DNA from: a bacterium | GTDB lineage: Bacteria; T1Sed10-126 | DNA: 22,714 nt | Direction: 5' to 3' | Assembly: GCA_003557545.1 (NCBI GenBank) | Contig: PWOD01000118.1 | Span: 1-22,714 of the forward strand | Shown: one piece after another, positions 8,775-17,700 of the stretch | Numbering within the stretch: the first letter of the stretch is position 1 | How the letters are laid out: each line of letters opens with the position of its first letter | Made by a program: the position numbers and the translations under genes | The notes under the pieces: model-generated | What the model saw: the letters and a program-made list of their open reading frames with translations, nothing else | Told to the model about the DNA's origin: nothing | The model's database searches: none

Positions 8775-8783
8775 ACAAATTTT

Positions 8784-11700
8784 ATGTCTCAGTTTAACGT
8801 TTTAAAGCTTGGCGCTTATTCAGCTTTTTCTCCCAAATTTTTTCTATTGCCGCTCTGTCTGTTTTTCCTCCTTGTACTCTTTATTTCCCCATCATTTGCT
8901 TCTACCGCTCAGCAGCTTGGTGTTGTTAATCAGCCCTCAACAACCTTTGTGAATGGGGTTATTACCGGGGAGAATGGGCAGCCGGTTCGTGTAGAGATCC
9001 AGGATAGTAGTGGTAACCGGGTGAATAATGCGGATCGGGAGGTTGTGGCTTCAATCGAAAATAACGCGGGGCCCGGCCAGCTCTCCGGAACCAGGACGGT
9101 GACCAGCTCGGGAGGAGTGGCGGTTTTTGATGATCTGCGGATTGACCGGCCCGGTGAAGGATATACCCTGTTGTTTGAAACCCGGAAATTTTCTGGAGTC
9201 CCCCTCTATCCTGTAAATGGTGATTGGAACTCCTCCGGCTCAAACCTTGAGGGACTGGATGAAGATATATCTGACAGTTTTGATATTATCGTCGAACCGG
9301 GTATCTATGTGGTTACCGTCTATGACCCGGAAGGTGGAACGATTTATATCGATGGTGTGGCTGCGGGGCACGGTGATACTTTCGTCTACTCTGAAGGGAC
9401 TGAAATATTGCTTGAGGCCGAAGCAGAAGATCTCTGGGAGTTTGACCGCTGGGGGTCCAGTGTTTCCGGAACCACTCCCACAAAAACTCTTGTGGTAGAT
9501 TCTGATAAGCAGATAACTGCTAATTTTGAGCAGCATAGTTACCAGGTCAATCTTCAGATTATTGGTGATGGGTTGGTCGTGGTTGATGGTGATACCTATA
9601 CGGAATCAGCCACCCTGGTAGTTGATCTGGACGATAATATTGATCTGCAGGCTGTTCCAGAACAGTACTGGAATTTTTATGGTTGGGATGGAGATCTGGA
9701 CGGTTCTCAACTGGAAGAGTCTCTCTTTGTTGATGAAAACAAACAGATTACGGCAATTTTTGTCCAGGATAACCATACTCTCCGGTTGGATATTCAGGGA
9801 TCGGGGACGATTGTGTTTAATGGTGGGACATACAATGAATCTCTCACCCCGGTGGAGCTTACAGTTGAGGGTGGAGAGCAGATCAACTTAGATGCTATTG
9901 CCAGCTCCGGCTGGGATTTTTATCGCTGGCAGGGTGATCTTACCAGTAGCTCTACCAGTGAACAGCTGCTAATTGATGGTGACAAGGAGATTACTGCAGT
10001 TTTTCATGGTGATCAGCCAAAGATTCATCTGGAGATAATTGGTCAGGGGGTAGTTAATATAGATGGGACTGATTATTCCTCCAGCACAGTCATAGAGATA
10101 CCGGAAGGCGAAACGGTTGATCTTGAAGCTATTGCTGCCGATTACTGGGCTTTTGAAGGTTGGGAACAGGATCTTTCGGGAACCGATCAACAGCAGATTC
10201 TGACCGTCGATACTGATAAATATGTCACAGCTCGATTTGTTCATGACACCTATACTCTTATCCTCGATATTGTTGGTGAAGGGACAGTTTACCTCGATGG
10301 GGTAGCTTATCCGGAACCGCAACTGGTAACCGTGCCCGCCGGTTCCACTCTGGATTTTGAAGCTGTTGCTGATAATTCCTGGGAGTTTATCGAGTGGCAG
10401 GATGATTTAACGAGTTCCAACCCGGAAGAGCAGCTTTATTTTAACTCCGACAAACAGGTCACAGCTTTTTTCCAGGAGGTCAGCCTTGATCTAACAGTGG
10501 AAATAGTTGGTGAGGGGACTGTCTTTGTTGATGGGAATAGTTACACACAGTCGGTTGTCATCCCGATTGATGAAGGGGAAGAGCTTAATTTTGAGTCGCA
10601 GCCTGCTGAATATTATAGTTTTTTCGGCTGGGAGGAGGATCTGACCGGGACAGATTTCCAGCAGACTCTTCAGGCCGATACCAATCTATTTGTCCGGGCG
10701 ATTTTTCAACGAGATACCCATATCCTGACAGTTGATGCTGAAGGGGAGGGTAAAATTGTTGTTGCCGGGGATAGTTACTGGGCTGAGGATTTACCGGAAA
10801 CTATTGTTGTCGATTCCGGGTTAACCCTTGATTTTGAAGCGATTGCAGCGGACAACTGGTATTTTGCTAACTGGACCGGTGATCTCACCGGGACTACCAG
10901 GCAGCGGCAGCTGTTAATTGATTCTGATAAATCGCTTTCTGCTATTTTTGATGAATCGGAGTTGACGCTGCAACTGGATATTATTGGCGATGGTGCTGTG
11001 CATCTTCGAGGCACAACCTATCTTGAGTCGGTAACTTTACCGATTGAGGAGGGGGAAACTTTAGAGTTTACAGCCCATCCTGAAGACTATGTGAGTTTTT
11101 CGGGATGGTCCGGTGATTTAACCGGTACTGCTTTGGATGAGCAGCTTACCGTAACGGGCAATCAATATGTAGCTGCCCGTTTTATCCGGGACACATATAT
11201 TTTAACTGTTGATATAGAAGGGCGCGGCTCGGTGGCGGTGGACGGTGAGGTTTATAGTCAGGATGATCTGGTTACTCAGCTGGTAGTTTCGGCCGGCCAG
11301 CATCTGGATTTTCAGGCCACGGCTGCCAGTTACTGGTCATTTGTTGAGTGGACCGGAAATATCACCGGGAGCAACCCGGACGAGCAGCTCTTTATCGACG
11401 GGGATAAAACTGTTACCGCTCATTTTGAACATGATCAATATCGGGTCGCTGTCGATGTTGATGGGCTGGGTGACCTGCTGATTGATGGTCAACTTTATGA
11501 AAATCAACAGTTCGACACTGAGTTTTTTGTTAACGGTGGCGACCAGCTGGATTTTGAAGCTTTACCTGCTATTGGGTGGAGTTTTGTCCGTTGGGAGGAT
11601 GATTTGAGCGGGTCGAGCGCTTCCGAAGAGCTTTATGTTGATTCTGATAAACAGGTCGTGGCCATCTTTGAAGAACGGAATTACACTCTGACGGTTAATA

Positions 11701-14700
11701 TTGAGGGACAGGGGACTGTTGACTTAGAGGGAACTGCTTACCCCACCGATAGTGCTCCGCTGACTTTGACTGTCCCGGCCGGTGAAACTCTGGAGTTAGA
11801 AGCGATTGAGTCAGCAGCGGACTGGAGTTTTGTTGGTTGGTGTTGTGATTTAAGTAGCACTGAATTTTTTGAAACTATTACAGTTGATGCTGACAAAGAG
11901 GTTACTGCTAACTTCCAGGCCGAACAATATACGCTCACCATAGATTTCCAGGGGGCCGGAGAGATCGATATAGATGGTGTGCTTTACAGCCATGAGGATG
12001 GTCTGCAGGAAATAACCGTATCAGCCGGTGACCAGCTGGATTTTATCGCAATCCCCGCTACTGGCTGGGAATTTGATGAGTGGCAGGATGATCTTACGGG
12101 GACTCTTCCTGAAGAAAGCTTGACGATTGATTCTAATCACCATGTAACGGCTGTTTTCGAACGGGAAACATATAATTTAATGCTTGACATTAATGGCCAG
12201 GGTTCGGTTGAAATAAATGGACAGATCTATACCGGGCCGGAAATAATTTCTGTTGATTATGGGACCGAACTGGAGTTTATTGCCGATCCGGATGAAGGGT
12301 GGAATTTCAGTGGTTGGGAGGATGACCTTACCGGTCATAATTTAGAAGAACAGCTGGAAGTGGTTTCTAACCATGCCGTAACAGCGAACTTTCAACAGAT
12401 CACCGAATACAATCTTCTGCTTGATATAGTTGGTCAGGGTTCAGTCAATCTGCAGGGGGATAGTTATACGCAGGATGATGTGACCGAGACTTTTACCTTT
12501 CAATCGGGAACAACGATCGACCTGTCTGCCATTGCTCATGTTGATGGTTGGAGTTTTATTGAGTGGGAGGGGGATCTGCTGGGTCCTCAGCCAGTCCAAG
12601 AACTTTTTATGAATTCTGACAAGCATACCACCGCTGTCTTCGGACAACCTGATTACACCTTGATTGTTGATATGGAGGGTGATGGAGTGGTTGTGGTTGA
12701 CGGTGAAACATATACGGAACGGACTGAAATACCGGTTTTTGATGGACAGCAACTTGATTTCCAGGCAGTTTCCGGGGAAGGCTGGTTTTTTGATCGCTGG
12801 CAGGGGGATCTGATTGGATCCGATAGTTCACAGCTGCTGCCGATCGATGGAAACAAAGAGGTTGTTGCCCATTTTGATCGCTACAACCTTACCCTCGACA
12901 TTGTCGGTGAGGGAGCGGTTGTGGTTGATGGTGAAACCCATAGTTCAGCTTTTGTAGAGTCGGTTGATCCAGGGCAGAATATTGAGTTTGTAGCGATCCC
13001 GGAGGAGGGATGGAGCTTTGATCGCTGGTCAAACGATCTTGATGGATCTGACCCTGAGGAGTCGCTTTATATCGATTCCAGTAAATCTGTCCAGGCGATT
13101 TTTGTTCGGGATACCTACAGTTTGACGATCGATATTGAGGGCCAGGGAACTGTAACAGCCCGTGGAGACAGTTATCGACCACCGGATGTGCCGAAAACTA
13201 TTGTTGTTAATGCCGGCGAAACTGTCGATCTTGAGGCGATTGCTGACCAATACTGGAATTTTGATCGCTGGACCGGCGACCTGTCCGGCTCTAACCCTGC
13301 CCGCCAGATTGTTGTTGATTCAAACAAATCAGTTACTGCCCATTTCAGGGATACCTTTATTTTAACTGTCGATATAGTTGGCGAGGGTTATGTGGTGGTT
13401 GATGGTGAGACGGTCAGCTATCAGGATGCAGCAGTAAATATTCCGGTCGATGGCGGTCAGACTGTTAATCTGGAAGCGATTCCTGAAGAATACTGGGAAT
13501 TTATCCAGTGGACGGGAGACCTTAGCGGATCTAATCCTGATGGTGAACTATATATTGATTCTGACAAATCAGTTACAGCCCATTTTGAAGAGGAAGAGCT
13601 AACTCTGACTATAGATATTGTCGGACAGGGGTCGGTTGTTGCCGATGGTGAAACCTATACATTCCCCACCGTTATTCCGGTTACTCGCGGTCAGGTTGTT
13701 GATCTGGGAGCCTTCCCCGCTGACGGCTGGTTTTTCGATAGATGGGAAGATGATCTGTCAGGCAGTAATCCTGACGAGGAAATTTTAATTGATGAAAGTA
13801 AAACAGTTACGGCAGTTTTCGATCGTTGTGCGCTTGTTCTCGATATTATTGGTGAAGGTTCGGTTATTGTTGCGGGCGAGACCTATACCCATAATGATGT
13901 TCCTACTGATGTTTTAGTCAGCTGTAGTGATTCTGTCTGTCTGGAGGCGATCGCCGATACCGGCTGGCATTTTGTTGAGTGGCGGCGTGATCTTCAGGGA
14001 GACAATCCAGAAGAATCGATTTTCATTGATTCCAGCAAAGAGGTGACAGCTGTATTCGCCCGTGACACATATACTCTGACGATTGATATCGAAGGGGAGG
14101 GCACAGCAGTGGCTGATGGTGAAAGTTATCGGCCACCGGATGTTCCTGAAACTATCGTGGTTGAATATGGTCAGGAGATCGATTTTGATGCTTTTGCTGA
14201 CTCGGGCTGGTTCTTTGAAGGATGGAGTGGTGATCTGACCGGATCTAATCCGGAACAATCCCTGATAATAGACTCTAACAAGCATGTTACGGCTCATTTT
14301 GTCGATACCTTTGTCCTTGAAATTGATATTGTGGGGGAAGGGATTGTAACTGTTGGTGGAGAGATTGATGGGGATACGGTTACGCCGGACAACGTTGTCT
14401 GGCGGGTTTATGTTGAACCGGGAACAACCGTTGATCTTGAGGCTATAGCCGCTGAACACTGGCATTTTGACCGTTGGACCGGTGATCTCTGGGGGTCTAA
14501 TCCCAACAGGGAAATCTACATGGATTCAAATAAATCGGTCACGGCACATTTTAAAGAAGACACCTTTATTCTCCGGGTGGACATAATCGGTGAGGGTAAT
14601 GTGGTGGTTGATGGTGAAGAGTATACCCCGGACGACGTGGTGGTGGAGATTCCGGTGGTCGCCGGACAGACGATTGATTTTGAAGCGATAGCGGATGAAT

Positions 14701-17700
14701 ACTGGTATTTTGATCGTTGGACCGGAGATCTTGGAGGGTCTGACACCGAGACCTCATTATTTATTGATTCGGACAAGAATGTAACGGCTGTTTTTGATCA
14801 GTATCAACTGATCATTGATATAGTCGGAGACGGTAATGTAGTGGTAGATGGTGAAACCCATTCTCAACGGGTTCAGAAGACAGTTAAACCGGGTGCGACC
14901 ATCGAGCTTGATGCATTTCCTGAGGAATACTGGCAGTTTATTCAATGGACCGGTGATATAAACAGTCCGCTTCCCGAGCAGGATCTTTATATCGATTCAG
15001 ATAAACATCTGACTGCTCATTTTGAGCGTGACACCTATACGTTGATCGTTGATATAGTCGGAGAGGGAACCGTTGATGTGGATACTGAAACTTTAGGTCC
15101 ACCCGATGTTCCCAGGGAGTTCGTGGTTGAAGCCGGTCAGGCAATTGATTTTGAGGCCATAGCCGACCAGAACTGGCATTTTGAAGGTTGGACCGGTGAT
15201 CTGGGGGGAGACAATCCGGAACAGCAGCTGATTATCGATTCAGATAAACATGTGACCGCCCACTTTAGTGACTCCTACACCCTTCTGGTTGATATTGTGG
15301 GTGAAGGTACAGTTGATGTTGATGGGGTGAGCTATGGACCTGATGATGTCGTTGTTGAAATTCCTGTGGTCGGTGGGCAGCTGGTTGATCTTGATGCAAT
15401 CGAGGTTGATGGCTGGTATTTTACCGGCTGGACCGGCGATCTTTCAGGAGATGAAAACTCTCAGCAGCTGCTCATAGATTCGAATAAGAGTGTCACTGCC
15501 CATTTTCAGGATACTTTTATATTAATTGTTGATATTGTGGGAGAAGGTTATGTGCTGGCCGATGGCCAGTTATATAGCGATTCGGATGTTCCGGTTCAGA
15601 TACCTGTGGCGGCCGGCTCTACGGTAAATCTTGATGCTTTCCCGGAGGATTTATGGAATTTTGTCGAGTGGACCGGGGATCTGAGCGGGTCGAGACCCGA
15701 CCAGCAACTTTTCTTCGATTCTGATAAACATGTTATCGCTAATTTTACCCCCGACACTTATACCTTGACAATCGATATTGTCGGGGAGGGTTTTGTTAAC
15801 GCTGAAAATACAATTTATGATACGGATGATGTCGTGGTTGAGCTGACCGTCTCTGCTGGGGATTCCTTTTCCCTTGATGCTTTTCCCGCTGATTATTACA
15901 GTTTTGTTCATTGGTCAGGAGATCTTCAGGGTCCACAATCTGCGCAGGATCTGTTTATTGATGGTGATAAACAAGTAACTGCCCATTTTCAACGTGACAC
16001 CTATATTTTAGAGATAGATATCAAAGGTTCGGGCATGGTAGATGCTGATGGTGAGTTGTATGATACCGGTGATATTATTGTGGAAAAAATTGTTGATGCC
16101 GGGCAAACTGTTGATTTAACGGCAATAGCTGCAGCCAACTGGCGTTTTGTTAACTGGTCAGGTGATTTGACAACAGATAATCCTGAAGAGCAGATCTATA
16201 TTAATTCTGATAAACATGTGACCGCCCACTTTACTGATAGTTATATTCTTCAACTGGATATAGTTGGTGAGGGTATGGTGATTGTCGACGGGGAGACCTA
16301 TCTACCGGAAGATGTTCTGGTTGAAATACCTGTCCAGGGTGGAGATCTGTTAGATTTTGAGGCTATTGCCGCTGATAATTGGAGTTTTGTTGAATGGTCT
16401 GTAGATCTTAGCGGTAGCGCTTTGCAGGAGCAGTTGCTGATTGATTCAGATAAAAAGGTGGTTGCAAATTTCCAGCGTGATACCTATATAATCGAACTGG
16501 ATATTGAGGGGGCCGGAACGGTTGAACTTGATGGAACCCTTTATACTGTGGAAGATGTGGTTGTAGAAAAAACTGTTTATGCCGGTCAAACTATTGAGTT
16601 TGAAGCTACTGCTGACGATTACTGGTATTTTGTTGAATGGAGCGGTGATCTCACAGGAACTGAGCTTAATGAAAGTTTAGTTGTTGACGGCAACAAACAG
16701 GTAACAGCTCATTTCGGCCGGGATAGTTATATTTTGACTATCGATATCGAGGGCCAGGGGGCGATTGATCTTGACCAGGATCTTTACACGGTTGATGATG
16801 TTCTGGCCACCCGAACTGTTTATTCCGGAGAAATAATTAATTTTGAAGCAATCGCCGATACCTACTGGCAGTTCTCTAACTGGTCCGGTGATCTGTCCAC
16901 CACATCTCCTCAAGAGGAGTTACTTATAACATCAGATAAAACTGTGGTGGCCAATTTTATTCAGGACGAGTTGACCGTTATTTTAGATATTGAGGGCCGG
17001 GGGACGGTTGAGTTTGATGGGACAGTTTATGATCAGGATGATGTTGAAGTGGAAATCAATGTACTTCCCGGTGAGACTATCGATTTGGTTGCGGATCCGG
17101 CTGCCGACTGGCATTTTATCGGCTGGACGGGAGATCTATCCGGTGACACACCGGTGCGGCAGCTCTATGTTGATTCTAACAAACATGTTACTGCTAATTT
17201 TGGTCGAGACAGCTACATTCTTGAAATTGATATTCAGGGCCAGGGTATGGTGGAAGCCGGCGGCCAGCTTTATACGGTTGACCAGGTTGTTGTTGAAAAA
17301 ACAGTCTATGCTGGAGAGACGATTGCTCTGGAGGCAATTGCTGCTGATTACTGGGAGTTTATTGAGTGGTCTGGAGATCTTACCGGTAATTCTGTCGTAA
17401 AACAGCTGTTGATTGATGGTAATAAGCAGGTTACAGCTCATTTTGCTGCTGTTGAGTATACGGTTCTGATTGATATTGCTGGTGAAGGGACCATCGAGGT
17501 TGATAATCAGAGTTTTACCCATGAAGATGTTGTTCATCAGATGACTGTTTCGGGTGGAGAAACCGTGCTGTTTGAGGCGTTTGACGATCTGACCTGGCAG
17601 TTTACCGGTTGGTCGGGGGATCTGTCCGGCTCCAATCTCCAGCAAATAGTTTATGTCGATCAAGATAAGGCTGTAACTGCTGTTTTTGAATATATACTGT

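Larger units (their letters stand above)
8383..8783. other. AT-rich intergenic spacer, no gene seen
   Basis: This 401-bp spacer is much richer in A and T than the flanking genes, and I see no supported small ORF with a ribosome binding site. It contains a short GC-rich hairpin (8430-8444), a 9-bp inverted repeat (8533-8541 with 8548-8556), a weak 6-bp inverted repeat (8591-8596 with 8610-8615), and a promoter candidate overlapped by a perfect 11-bp inverted repeat (8666-8706). The second giant gene therefore probably has its own transcription start. Confidence 0.7.

Noticed and set aside
8766-8786. TTG at 8766 as start of the second giant gene
   Set aside because: The purine-rich ribosome binding site overlaps codons just after the TTG and is correctly spaced for the ATG at 8784, which also gives a normal signal peptide.
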